Assembly: GCF_900112255.1 (NCBI RefSeq)
Contig: NZ_FOLE01000003.1
Location: 265,522 to 329,521 of the forward strand
DNA from: Flexibacter flexilis DSM 6793
Lineage (GTDB): Bacteria > Bacteroidota > Bacteroidia > Cytophagales > Flexibacteraceae
Reading direction: 5' to 3'
Length of the DNA: 64,000 bases
Below the pieces are notes generated by a model, which was given only the letters and a program-made list of their open reading frames with translations, searched no databases and had not been told where the DNA came from. Positions 9,841-18,652 of this stretch are shown here, in pieces; the first letter of the stretch is position 1; the number at the start of each line of letters is the position of its first letter. Made by a program: the position numbers and the translations under genes.

Positions 9841-10236
9841 ATGGTGACAGAAGAAGATGTTAATTGTTTTTTGAGAGAATTTAAAGAAAAGATGAAGATT
9901 TATGAAGTGTTATTTATTAATAGGGAGAAGAACACTAATACGTTATTAGCCTTAGAAATTACACCTAATAAACGAATAGAAATACTAAAAGCATTACAAG
10001 CTAAAGATTATAGCGAGGGCCCAAAGCCAGAAATATTGTATAATGGGGCTGATATGTGGGTATTTGGCTACTTGCTAAAAAAGAAAGAAATTTATATTAA
10101 GATTACTATGGGACAGACCAATAACCCAGTAATCTGTATTTCATTTCATATAGCTGAGCATAAAATGTCTTATCCTTTTAAAACCAATAAGCACAATGAA
10201 AAGTCCAATCACAGGCAAAGAAATGACATTGATTAA
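9841..10236 (+). CDS. MqsR-like toxin of a type II toxin-antitoxin system
   Basis: A 131-residue protein, longer than E. coli MqsR (98). The core runs from FLREFKEKM through ITPNKRIEILKAL, DMWVFGYLLKKK, EIYIKIT and VICISFH, which parallels the MqsR layout of an N-terminal helix, a middle helix and a final strand pair (VYLKIT and VLIVSFK). MqsR is a ribosome-dependent-like mRNA interferase with a RelE fold. The last 15 or so residues (HNEKSNHRQ) are polar and arise from the stretch that overlaps the antitoxin start. It is first in a two-gene operon; toxin-first order is also the order in mqsRA. Family call rests on similarity read by eye and on the MqsA-like partner. Confidence 0.68.
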   Translation: MVTEEDVNCFLREFKEKMKIYEVLFINREKNTNTLLALEITPNKRIEILKALQAKDYSEGPKPEILYNGADMWVFGYLLKKKEIYIKITMGQTNNPVICISFHIAEHKMSYPFKTNKHNEKSNHRQRNDID

Positions 10237-11197
10237 GGAGAAAAAGTCAATGAATTTCAGGAAAGAAACCTTTGAGGTTATTTTCCATTATTATAAATGT
10301 GAAGACAGTGGAGAAACATTCACAACCACGGCATTAGATAATTTGAATATAAGTCAAGTATACAATCAGTATAGAGACAAACATAATATTCCATTTCCTG
10401 AAGAAATAAAAAAAATCAGAGAAAAATATGGTGTTTCGGCAACTAAAATGTCTGAAATCTTAGGGTTTGGAGTAAACACATACAGGCAATATGAAGCAGG
10501 TGAGATACCAAGTTCCGCCAATGCAAGATTGATACAAGTGGTGAATGAGCCAGAACAGTTTATTTCTATGCTAAAATTATGTGATACATTCGATGACAAA
10601 CAAAAAGAAAAATATATCAATAAAGCGTTGTCTTTGCTTGAATATCAGAATAGAGAAAGTTTTGCCAGTCTTAAAAACTATCTGCTCGGAGAGCATTTAG
10701 CCGATATTTATTCTGGATATAAAAATCCTAATCTTAATAAGTTTGCAGAGATGGTGATTTATTTTGCGGATAAGACTCAGCCATTTAAAACAAAGATGAA
10801 CAAGCTCTTATTTTATGCAGATTTTTTAATGTTCAAACAAACATGCTTTTCGATTAGTGGTATAAGATACAAAGCGAGAGAGATGGGGCCAGTTCCTTAT
10901 AACTTTCAAAGTATATTTGAATACTTAACCACTAATGGATACCTTGATATTTCTTATGTTCAGTTTAATCAAGGATATGTTGGCGAGCAATTTAGTTGTA
11001 GAAAGGATAGAAAATTTAATGCAGATTTATTCTCAGAAGAAGAGTTAAATGTCTTGGAAAAAGTTGCGTCATTTTTTAAATCCACAAAAACTAACGAAAT
11101 TATAGAGTTTAGTCATAAAGAAAAAGCATGGATTAATAATATAAAAAACAAAGATATTATTAGCTATGAGTACGCCTTTGAGCTTTCAGAAATTTAA
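10196..11197 (+). CDS. MqsA-like HTH antitoxin fused to a Panacea (DUF4065/SocA) domain
   Basis: A 333-residue protein that overlaps the toxin by 41 nt. Residues 1-45 match the MqsA N-terminal fold (KSPITGKEM, then YYKCEDSGE), but the CxxC zinc ligands of MqsA are mostly lost: the first Cys is Ser and only one Cys remains in the second pair. Residues ~65-125 are an XRE-type helix-turn-helix (REKYGVSATKMSEILGFG, YRQYEAGEIP), expected to bind the operon's operator. Residues ~180-330 are a DUF4065/SocA/Panacea domain (NKFAEMVIYFAD, KMNKLLFYADFLMF, YKAREMGPVPYNF). Panacea domains are known as the toxin-neutralising part of many antitoxins. So the protein should both repress and neutralise. Confidence 0.82.
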   Translation: MKSPITGKEMTLIKEKKSMNFRKETFEVIFHYYKCEDSGETFTTTALDNLNISQVYNQYRDKHNIPFPEEIKKIREKYGVSATKMSEILGFGVNTYRQYEAGEIPSSANARLIQVVNEPEQFISMLKLCDTFDDKQKEKYINKALSLLEYQNRESFASLKNYLLGEHLADIYSGYKNPNLNKFAEMVIYFADKTQPFKTKMNKLLFYADFLMFKQTCFSISGIRYKAREMGPVPYNFQSIFEYLTTNGYLDISYVQFNQGYVGEQFSCRKDRKFNADLFSEEELNVLEKVASFFKSTKTNEIIEFSHKEKAWINNIKNKDIISYEYAFELSEI

Positions 11198-11256
11198 CTA
11201 TCTTCGCAACATACAGCTATTTTGTTGTTTATATAAATATTTGATATTCAATACAA

Positions 11257-12123
11257 ATGGAAGCATTTTACATCATGTTGGCGGGTTCTTTGGTGGCCGT
11301 ATCGTGTGCGCTGTTGGGCTGCTTTTTGGTGTTGCGCCGTATGGCCATGATTGGCGATGCTATTTCTCACGCGATTTTGCCAGGCATTGTGGCGGCTTTT
11401 TTGCTTTCTGGCCACCGCGATTCTATCACGATGCTGTTGGGTGCGGGACTTATCGGAATTTTCAGTACGTTTCTGATAGAATTTTTTCATAACACAGCCA
11501 AACTACAAACCGATGCTGCCATTGGCGTTACGTTTACGTGGCTTTTTGCGGCGGGGGTTATCCTGATTTCGGTTTTTGCGGGACAAATTGATTTGGATCA
11601 AGACTGCGTCCTGTACGGCGAAATCGCGTATATCCCGCTGGATTTGTGGTGGCTCGATCCCCAGACGCACATGGGGCCGCGTGTGGTTTGGGTGATGGCT
11701 GGGCTGCTGGCTTTGATTATTGCTTTTGTTTATTTTTTCTACAAACAATTGTTTATCACCACTTTTGACCCTGCGTACGCTGTGGCGATGGGCATTTCGG
11801 CTACACTTTGGCATTATCTTTTGATGGGGGCGGTTTCGCTGACGACGGTGGTAGCGTTTGAAGCGGTCGGGGCGATTCTGGTGGTGGCTTTGCTGGTCGT
11901 GCCTGCGGCAAGTGCTTATTTGCTTACCGAAAGTTTGCCCAAAATGCTTTGGTTGGCTGCTTTTTTTGGGGTGGTTTCGGCGGTTGGCGGTTACTACTTG
12001 GCCGTTTGGATAGATGGCTCTATTGCGGGGGCGATGTCGGTGGTGGCTGGGCTGTGTTTTGTGGCGGCTTTTGGCCTGAGCAAACTACAACGCCAACAGG
12101 CAACCCAAGCGCAAGTGGCCTAA
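11257..12123 (+). CDS. Metal-type ABC transporter permease (ZnuB/MntB/TroC family)
   Basis: A 288-residue integral membrane protein with about eight or nine hydrophobic segments. The family signatures GDAISHAILPG (residues ~32-42), TDAAIG and EAVGAILVVALLVVPAA are visible. Members import Zn, Mn or Fe with an ATPase and a periplasmic binding protein. Neither partner is encoded in the flanking genes, so this permease is separated from the rest of its complex or shares one elsewhere. It starts 59 bp after the antitoxin with no terminator between them, so read-through from that operon is possible. The metal cannot be told from sequence. Confidence 0.88.
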   Translation: MEAFYIMLAGSLVAVSCALLGCFLVLRRMAMIGDAISHAILPGIVAAFLLSGHRDSITMLLGAGLIGIFSTFLIEFFHNTAKLQTDAAIGVTFTWLFAAGVILISVFAGQIDLDQDCVLYGEIAYIPLDLWWLDPQTHMGPRVVWVMAGLLALIIAFVYFFYKQLFITTFDPAYAVAMGISATLWHYLLMGAVSLTTVVAFEAVGAILVVALLVVPAASAYLLTESLPKMLWLAAFFGVVSAVGGYYLAVWIDGSIAGAMSVVAGLCFVAAFGLSKLQRQQATQAQVA

Positions 12124-12129
12124 TTCATT

Positions 12130-13668
12130 TTACAATTTTCTAATAACAAAATTTACACGCCTGTTTTTGGCTCGGCCTTCTTCTGTGCTGTTTGGCGCGA
12201 TGGGTTGGCTGCTGCCCGCACCGCGTGCGGCTACTTTTTCGGCAGGAATTTGTTTTTGTTGGATTAAAAAATCTGCAACGGCTTTGGCTCTTTTATCCGC
12301 CAAAATTAAATTATCGGATACATTTCCTGTACTGTCTGTATGTCCAATTATTTCTATATGAATAGCTGAATTAGTGCGAAACAGCGCGGCCAAACGCTCC
12401 AGTGCTGGCAAAGAACTTGGCAAAATATCAGATTTATTTACCTCAAAAAATAAATTGTCAATAGTCAAATCGCTGCCTTTTTGCAATGGCGTGAGTTCCA
12501 GATTTTTTTCAATAAAAGAATGGCTGCGCATTTCTACTTTAGTCAAATCCAAATGCGCCGACGAAGCCCAAAAATTTGGCTTTTGTGCCCAAATCGCATA
12601 TTCGTAGCCATAAGCCATCGCAATGTTATAAGAGCCGTCCGCCGCCGCAGGTACTTGTATGTGAGAGCCATCGGGCAAAATTTGGTAAAAAATTTGCGCT
12701 GCTACAGATTCTTTGGTTTGGGAGTTGAGCACCTTGCCCGAAACGGTCAGCACGGCGGTAGGTTTTGCCCAATCGGGTAGCCAAACTTGCACAATGTCGC
12801 TGGTGTGGCCTTCGTCTGGGCGGTACACGGACATATACGCGTAGTCGGTGGTGGTGGTTGGCATCGAAAAAAATAATTCGCTGGCCGCCGAGTTGATGCG
12901 CTTGCCTAAATTTTGGGGTTTGCTCCAGTGCTGCCACGTGTTGTCTTTGCGTTGGCTCATGTAAATATCCAGTTGCCCGAAACCGTTGGGGCGGTTGCTG
13001 GCAAAATACAACGTCTGTTCGTCGGCGGCCAAAAAGGGCGTATCTTCCACAAAATCAGGCGTATTAATGTCTTCTCCCAAGCTGATGGGTTTTGTCCAAT
13101 GCCCCGTAGTGTCTTTGAAAGTTACATACAAATCAGCGTCGCCCGCGCCCGCGCCCGCTTTTTCACTAAAACCCATTACTAATATAGTGCCGTCTGCCGA
13201 CAGTGAAGCCGAACTATGTTGGCCGCGTTGCAAATGGGTGTAATCAGGAATTTGGAGCATTTCGGTGACACCCCAGCCGTCGGGGGTGCGTTTGGCTACT
13301 GACCAACCTACACCAATATATTTCCCATTTTGATACGCGCCTCTGACCAAAATCTGTTTGCCTTGCGGAAATACAGCCTGCACGCTGTTTGCCCATTCGT
13401 CGTTGAGGGGTGCGGCGGCGTGCTTTGCTTTCGTCCAAGTGCCTTGTGCATTTTTGGTCGAAAACCAAATGTCCATGTCGGTTTCGCCTGTGGCAATATT
13501 GTCGGGGTGGTGGGTTCGGGAAAAAAATAGTGTATTATCGTCGGGACTGATGCAAGGAGTAAGTTCTGGATAGGAAGTGTTGATTTTATTCGATAATAAC
13601 TCAACTCTTTGAGAATAGGAATGTATTGTTATTAAAATAAAAAAACAGAGCAATGTTTTTATTTTCAT
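12130..13668 (-). CDS. PD40 beta-propeller / OmpA-like peptidoglycan-binding protein
   Basis: A 512-residue exported protein: signal peptide (residues 1-19), then WD40-like PD40 propeller strands (ISPDDNTLFFSR, LSADGTILVM, ADEQTLYFASNRPNGFG, residues ~35-290), a carboxypeptidase-regulatory-like region (~305-390), and an OmpA C-terminal domain (~400-512) with the HTDSTG and RAKNRRV motifs that bind diaminopimelate in peptidoglycan. This architecture is common in Bacteroidota outer-membrane/periplasmic proteins, including components related to gliding and T9SS (PorE-like), but the specific role is not clear here. It converges tightly with the permease (6 bp). Confidence 0.88.
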   Translation of the reverse strand: MKIKTLLCFFILITIHSYSQRVELLSNKINTSYPELTPCISPDDNTLFFSRTHHPDNIATGETDMDIWFSTKNAQGTWTKAKHAAAPLNDEWANSVQAVFPQGKQILVRGAYQNGKYIGVGWSVAKRTPDGWGVTEMLQIPDYTHLQRGQHSSASLSADGTILVMGFSEKAGAGAGDADLYVTFKDTTGHWTKPISLGEDINTPDFVEDTPFLAADEQTLYFASNRPNGFGQLDIYMSQRKDNTWQHWSKPQNLGKRINSAASELFFSMPTTTTDYAYMSVYRPDEGHTSDIVQVWLPDWAKPTAVLTVSGKVLNSQTKESVAAQIFYQILPDGSHIQVPAAADGSYNIAMAYGYEYAIWAQKPNFWASSAHLDLTKVEMRSHSFIEKNLELTPLQKGSDLTIDNLFFEVNKSDILPSSLPALERLAALFRTNSAIHIEIIGHTDSTGNVSDNLILADKRAKAVADFLIQQKQIPAEKVAARGAGSSQPIAPNSTEEGRAKNRRVNFVIRKL

Positions 13669-13873
13669 ATGGATCTAGCTAATAGTATGTGTTTGAATGA
13701 TTGCCTTTTTTTAGATAAAATCACTGTTTTTTCATGAAAAATAAATAATAACATGGATTAGCAAAAAGCACGCCAATAATTATCAAATATATACATTTTT
13801 TCGATAAAAAATATTTGAAAACCAAATAAAGTAGTTGTTAATTAAAAAAATACCAAATAAAAAAGGTGTAAAA

Positions 13874-13904
13874 TTTGCGTTTTTGAAAGATACGCTTAAT
13901 TTTG
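13874..13904 (+). promoter_or_regulatory. Promoter of the susC-susD operon
   Basis: TTTG at 13874-13877, a 19-nt spacer, then TAATTTTG at 13897-13904: a consensus Bacteroidota promoter. The start would fall near 13911, with a leader of about 30 nt. Confidence 0.8.
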
Positions 13905-13940
13905 TTGACTAAGTTTAACCTTTAATTTTATTTGTTCATT

Positions 13941-16900
13941 ATGAAAAAAACTCTACTCATTAGCTTTGTGCTGATGGTTGCGGTGCTAACCAGTGTGCTA
14001 GCACAAGTGACCAAAACGGTTACGGGTAAGGTTACGTCGGCTCTTGACGGGTCGCCGCTACCTGGCGTAAATGTAGTGGTAAAAGGTACAACACAAGGTG
14101 TTATATCTGATGTCGATGGTAAGTATTCTATTGAAGTACCAAGTGTGGGTGGGACACTGGTATTCTCCTTTGTGGGGATGAATACGTCTGAAGTTGCTGT
14201 TGGAGACAACGCAACCATTAATTTGGCAATGGAAACAGACATTGCTCAATTATCAGAAGTTGTAGTAACGGCTTTAGGCATAGAGCGCGAAAAACGCTCA
14301 GTAGGCTATGCTGTTACACAAGTAGGAGGCTCACAACTTACCAATTCCCGTGAAACCAATATGGTGCAAGCCCTTGCTGGTAAAGTGGCAGGCGTACAAG
14401 TAATGGGTGGCGGTGGTACGCCAGGTGCATCGAGTAAAATCATTTTGCGTGGTAATAAATCGTTCGGAGATAATCAACCATTATTTGTAATTGACGGTAT
14501 ACCAATGGATAATAGTACTGATGCATCTAATGCAGGAGATAATCCTTACGAGCCAACGTTAGAGCAAGTAAACTATTCAAACCGCGCTGTTGATATCAAC
14601 CCTAATGACATCGAAAGCATGACCGTATTGAAAGGGCCTGCTGCCGCAGCTCTTTATGGTGTACGTGGCGGTAATGGTGTCATTATGATTACTACTAAAA
14701 AAGGTAAATTTGGCCAAAAAACACGCGTAGATATTAACTCAAGCATAGATTTTAGCCAAGTAAATAAGCTGCCTGATTTGCAAACTACTTATGGACAATC
14801 AGATGGTTCTCCACAATCGTGGGGGGCTAAGAATACCCAAGCTGGTGTAAATAATGCTGAAAAATTCTTTAAAACAGGTGTTACAACTTCTAATGATGTT
14901 GCCATTACATCTGGTACGGAGAAAAATTCATATCGTCTGTCGGTAGGGCATTTACATCAGGATGGTATCATTCCTACAACAAACTTTAGCCGTTTTACTG
15001 CACGTCTAACTGCACAATCAGAATTAAGAAAAGATTTGACAGCCTCTACTACAGTTTCCTTCACCAATTCTGGCGGTCGTCGTGCACAACAAGGCAGTAA
15101 TGCATCAGGTGTGATGCTAAGTTTACTTCGTGCGCCAAGTAGCTTTGATTTACTAGATGCTTACAATCATCCTAATGCAGATGGGTCTCAAAATAATTAC
15201 TGGGCTGGTTATGATAATACATATTGGAGTTTACATCATAATCCATTTAAAGATAATAACAAGCGCTTAATTGGTAATATCTCTTTAAATTATACTCCAA
15301 TGGATTGGTTAAAAGTTACTTATCGTCTTGGGCTTGATAATTATACTGATTATCGCCGTGGTATTTATGACATTGGTGCGCATAACAGTGCTGAAGTTGC
15401 AAATGGCCAAATAACAGAAAACTATAAACGGCACTTAGAGATATATTCTGATTTGATTATTTCTGCTAATAAGGAGTTTACTGAAAAAATACATGGATCT
15501 CTTTCCTTGGGTAATAACATCAACCAAAGAGAAAATTCGGATTTGTATTCAAGGGGCAGAGGTTTTTCTATTGATAACTTCTTTAATATGAATAATGCTG
15601 CCAGTTTTTATTCTTCACAATATGATGAACGTATAAGAAGTGCTGCATTCTTTTATGATGGTAATATTTCTTATAATAATATGTTATTCATAGGTTCTAC
15701 TGGTCGTCAGGAATATTCTTCAACATTTGGCCCTAACCGTCGCCATTTCTTCTTTGCTTCTGCAACAGGTTCATTTGTTTTTACAGAGTTAGAGGCAATT
15801 AAAAATTCTAATATTACTAATTTTGGTAAACTACGTCTATCGTATGCGCGTTCTGCTAATACGCCAAGTGCATATGATTGGATTAAGTATCCATACAAGC
15901 AACCAAGTTTTGCTGATGGTTATACAAATGGATTTTCATTGCCTTACTTGGGTACAAATGGCTATGGTCATTCAAATACTATTGGTAACCCTGATTTGAA
16001 GCCAGAGTTTACGGCAGGTCCAGAAGTAGGTTTAGAAGTCAATTTCTTAAAAGATCGCATCAAAGCGGATGTTACATACTACAACCAAAAAACAACAGAT
16101 ATTATTTTAGAGAGTCCAGCATCTCCAAGTTCTGGTTATACTGCTAAGTTAAGCAATGCTGCTACTATTGTAAACAAGGGTTGGGAAATTTCGCTTTCAG
16201 GTACTCCTGTGAAAACTAAGGATTTTGACTGGACAATTGATGTAAACTATACGCGTAATAGAAATGAAGTAACTGCTTTAGCTAAAGGTGTTTCTGAGCA
16301 AGAACTTGCTTCTGGTTTTGAAGATGCTCGTATTTTTGCTATTGTGGGTAAACCTTATGGTTCAATCTATGGTACTAAATGGCAACGTGATAGCAATGGC
16401 AAAATCATTGTAGGTGCAAATGGACGCCCTTTGAAGACTACTACTCTATATGACTTAGGGAATCCTTATCCTGATTTTATCATGGGTATCCGTAATACAT
16501 TCACTTACAAAGATTTTAAACTTTCTGCACTTCTAGATATTCACCAAGGCGGTAAAATGTGGAATGGTACAAATGCTCGCTTGAACCGTTTTGGCGTTTC
16601 TGCTGCTTCTGCATCAGTTGACCGTAGCCAAATGATGGTAGTAGATGGAGTGAAAGAAGATGGTAGTAAAAACGATATCCAAATTACTCCACAAGAGTAC
16701 TATACTTATTATAAAGGTGATTTGGGTGCGGTAGAGGAGAACGTACAAGATATTTCTTGGGTTCGTTTGCGTGAAGTGTCTTTAGGATATACTATCAGAA
16801 AAATCAAGTATGTACAAGCAGTTGATATTACTTTCACTGGTCGGAACTTGTGGTTGAAGTCTAATTATGTAGGTATGGATCCTGAAACAAGCCTTACTGG

Positions 16901-16985
16901 TGCTGGTTCTAACTACAACGGTATTGACTGGTTTGGTATGCCAAATACTAAATCATACAATATAGCACTTCATATTACCTTATAA
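13941..16985 (+). CDS. SusC/RagA-family TonB-dependent outer-membrane transporter
   Basis: A 1014-residue protein: signal peptide (1-21, cut after VLAQ), a carboxypeptidase-D regulatory-like domain (~25-105: VTGKVTSALDGSPLPGVNV), a plug domain (~110-240) with GNKSFGDNQPLFVIDGIPMDN and ESMTVLKGPAAAALYG, which is the SusC signature, and a C-terminal 22-strand barrel. It pairs with the SusD lipoprotein downstream to bind and import oligomers across the outer membrane. No glycan hydrolase, sigma or anti-sigma gene is linked, so the substrate is unknown; peptides are as possible as glycans. The ATG at 13941 is chosen over the TTG at 13932. Confidence 0.96.
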   Translation: MKKTLLISFVLMVAVLTSVLAQVTKTVTGKVTSALDGSPLPGVNVVVKGTTQGVISDVDGKYSIEVPSVGGTLVFSFVGMNTSEVAVGDNATINLAMETDIAQLSEVVVTALGIEREKRSVGYAVTQVGGSQLTNSRETNMVQALAGKVAGVQVMGGGGTPGASSKIILRGNKSFGDNQPLFVIDGIPMDNSTDASNAGDNPYEPTLEQVNYSNRAVDINPNDIESMTVLKGPAAAALYGVRGGNGVIMITTKKGKFGQKTRVDINSSIDFSQVNKLPDLQTTYGQSDGSPQSWGAKNTQAGVNNAEKFFKTGVTTSNDVAITSGTEKNSYRLSVGHLHQDGIIPTTNFSRFTARLTAQSELRKDLTASTTVSFTNSGGRRAQQGSNASGVMLSLLRAPSSFDLLDAYNHPNADGSQNNYWAGYDNTYWSLHHNPFKDNNKRLIGNISLNYTPMDWLKVTYRLGLDNYTDYRRGIYDIGAHNSAEVANGQITENYKRHLEIYSDLIISANKEFTEKIHGSLSLGNNINQRENSDLYSRGRGFSIDNFFNMNNAASFYSSQYDERIRSAAFFYDGNISYNNMLFIGSTGRQEYSSTFGPNRRHFFFASATGSFVFTELEAIKNSNITNFGKLRLSYARSANTPSAYDWIKYPYKQPSFADGYTNGFSLPYLGTNGYGHSNTIGNPDLKPEFTAGPEVGLEVNFLKDRIKADVTYYNQKTTDIILESPASPSSGYTAKLSNAATIVNKGWEISLSGTPVKTKDFDWTIDVNYTRNRNEVTALAKGVSEQELASGFEDARIFAIVGKPYGSIYGTKWQRDSNGKIIVGANGRPLKTTTLYDLGNPYPDFIMGIRNTFTYKDFKLSALLDIHQGGKMWNGTNARLNRFGVSAASASVDRSQMMVVDGVKEDGSKNDIQITPQEYYTYYKGDLGAVEENVQDISWVRLREVSLGYTIRKIKYVQAVDITFTGRNLWLKSNYVGMDPETSLTGAGSNYNGIDWFGMPNTKSYNIALHITL

Positions 16986-17016
16986 TTTATTGTTGAATTC
17001 ATAATCTTAATATAAT

Positions 17017-18393
17017 ATGAAAAAAATATCATTATTCCTATTGGCTGCTGGGCTAATTGGTATGCAAAGTTGTAATGACTTTGTGAGCAAAGATGACATA
17101 AGCCCAAATACGCCAACTCACGCTACTTTAGCGACACTTACCCCTGTATGCGAACTGTCTATATTTGCTGTTTATACAGGTCAGTTGACGCGTAGTGCTT
17201 CTATGTTTGTACAACACACAGAAGGTACAGATGGTCAAATGGTGGATTTTGCTCGTTATCAAATATCTGAATCAGATATTACCAACGACTGGAATACAAT
17301 TTATTCTTCTGGTATCGTGAACACCAAACAATTGATTCTGGACGCAACTGCTCAAAAAGCACCTTATTATGCTGGTATAGGCAAGGTGCTACAAGCGATG
17401 CTTTATGGTGTTGCTACGGATTATTGGGGTGATATACCAACTACAGAAGCAGGTTTAGGTTTAGAAAATTTACAACCTAAATACGAAAAACAAGAAGTTG
17501 TTATTCAACAAATTCAGGATTTGCTCTCTGATGCGATAAAGGATTTTAAAACAAGCGAAGATGAAAATGCTTTATTGCCAGGTGGTGAGGACTATATGCA
17601 CAAAGGTGATCCTGAAGCTTGGAAAAAAGCCGCATGGTTATTGAAAGCTCGTTATGCCAATAGATTAAGTAAAAAGGATAAAGTAGGCTCTGCTACTAAT
17701 GCTTTAGCTTATCTTGATAGTGCTGCTGCTATTAGTGCTACTTATGAAACAAAGGCTATATTTAGTGAGGATGGTAATTCTTTAAATCCTTGGTATGCTT
17801 TTGATGAAAATAGAACAGGTTATATTAGTGCAAGTGCAACATTGGTTGATACATTAAAAGGACTTAGCGATCCTCGTTTGCCTTTCTATTTTAGCAAAAA
17901 TAAAGATGATGTTTATATTGGAGCTCCTGTAGGTATTGCAAAAGCAGGAAAATATTCTACAGTTGGTGATTTTTATAAAGGCAACTCACTTCCGCTCATT
18001 ACTGAAGAAGAGGCTTTGTTTATTGAGGCAGAGGCCGCACTTCGTCAAAATGATGATGCCACTGCACAAAGTGCTTATTCAAGTGCTATTGTTACAGCTC
18101 TAAATCGTTTCGGAATTTCGGATGCTGCCTATGTAGCTGCTCACGGAACATTGTCTGGAACTACTGATGAGAAAAAAGCTCAAATCATGTTCCAAAAATG
18201 GATTGCAATGTACACCCAACCTGAAGTTTGGGCCGATTGGCGTAGAACAGGATTGCCTGCAATTACTCCAAATCCAAAGGCTGATAAAGCAATTCCTCGT
18301 AGATACCCGACCACTGTTGATGAACGTGTATATAATCCATATGCAACAGTGGTATCTAATAGTACTGATCCCGTTTGGTGGGACGCTCAATAA
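17017..18393 (+). CDS. SusD/RagB-family outer-membrane lipoprotein
   Basis: A 458-residue lipoprotein with a lipobox around Cys19 (GMQSC), followed by a helical SusD-like fold of the RagB/SusD-like 2 type (YAVYTGQL-like FAVYTGQL, YYAGIGKVLQAMLYGVATDYWGDIP, EEEALFIEAEAALR, EVWADWRRTGLP). It caps the SusC barrel and holds substrate at the cell surface. It lies 31 bp behind susC in one operon, which ends at a strong terminator. Confidence 0.95.
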   Translation: MKKISLFLLAAGLIGMQSCNDFVSKDDISPNTPTHATLATLTPVCELSIFAVYTGQLTRSASMFVQHTEGTDGQMVDFARYQISESDITNDWNTIYSSGIVNTKQLILDATAQKAPYYAGIGKVLQAMLYGVATDYWGDIPTTEAGLGLENLQPKYEKQEVVIQQIQDLLSDAIKDFKTSEDENALLPGGEDYMHKGDPEAWKKAAWLLKARYANRLSKKDKVGSATNALAYLDSAAAISATYETKAIFSEDGNSLNPWYAFDENRTGYISASATLVDTLKGLSDPRLPFYFSKNKDDVYIGAPVGIAKAGKYSTVGDFYKGNSLPLITEEEALFIEAEAALRQNDDATAQSAYSSAIVTALNRFGISDAAYVAAHGTLSGTTDEKKAQIMFQKWIAMYTQPEVWADWRRTGLPAITPNPKADKAIPRRYPTTVDERVYNPYATVVSNSTDPVWWDAQ

Positions 18394-18417
18394 TCTACTG
18401 ATGTAGTTGAACTATAA

Positions 18418-18461
18418 AAAAAACCTGCTTCTCTACGGAGAGGCAGGTTTTTTTTATTTTC
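18418..18461 (+). terminator. Intrinsic terminator of the susC-susD operon
   Basis: AAACCTGC pairs with GCAGGTTT (18421-18428 with 18443-18450), with an inner TCTC/GAGA stem and a run of eight or more T. Confidence 0.95.
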
Positions 18462-18531
18462 TAAAAATATATAAGATTCTTTATACAGAAATTTCGCGGC
18501 AATCTTTCGCGCGATTCATTCCCACAACATA

Positions 18532-18562
18532 TTTGGTATGTACGCTAATTTAGGTAATTTTG
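18532..18562 (+). promoter_or_regulatory. Promoter of gcvP
   Basis: TTTG at 18532-18535, a 19-nt spacer and TAATTTTG at 18555-18562. The leader would be about 85 nt. I see no glycine riboswitch in it. Confidence 0.78.
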
Positions 18563-18652
18563 TAGGGCATTACAGCAAGCTGATACACCAAAACCAAAGG
18601 CTGTTTTGTGTCGCAAAACCTATCAACATTTTTCCTACATTCATAAGTAGTT

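Noticed and set aside
18394..18652. Glycine riboswitch before gcvP
   Set aside because: The leader after the predicted promoter is only about 85 nt and shows no glycine aptamer features.
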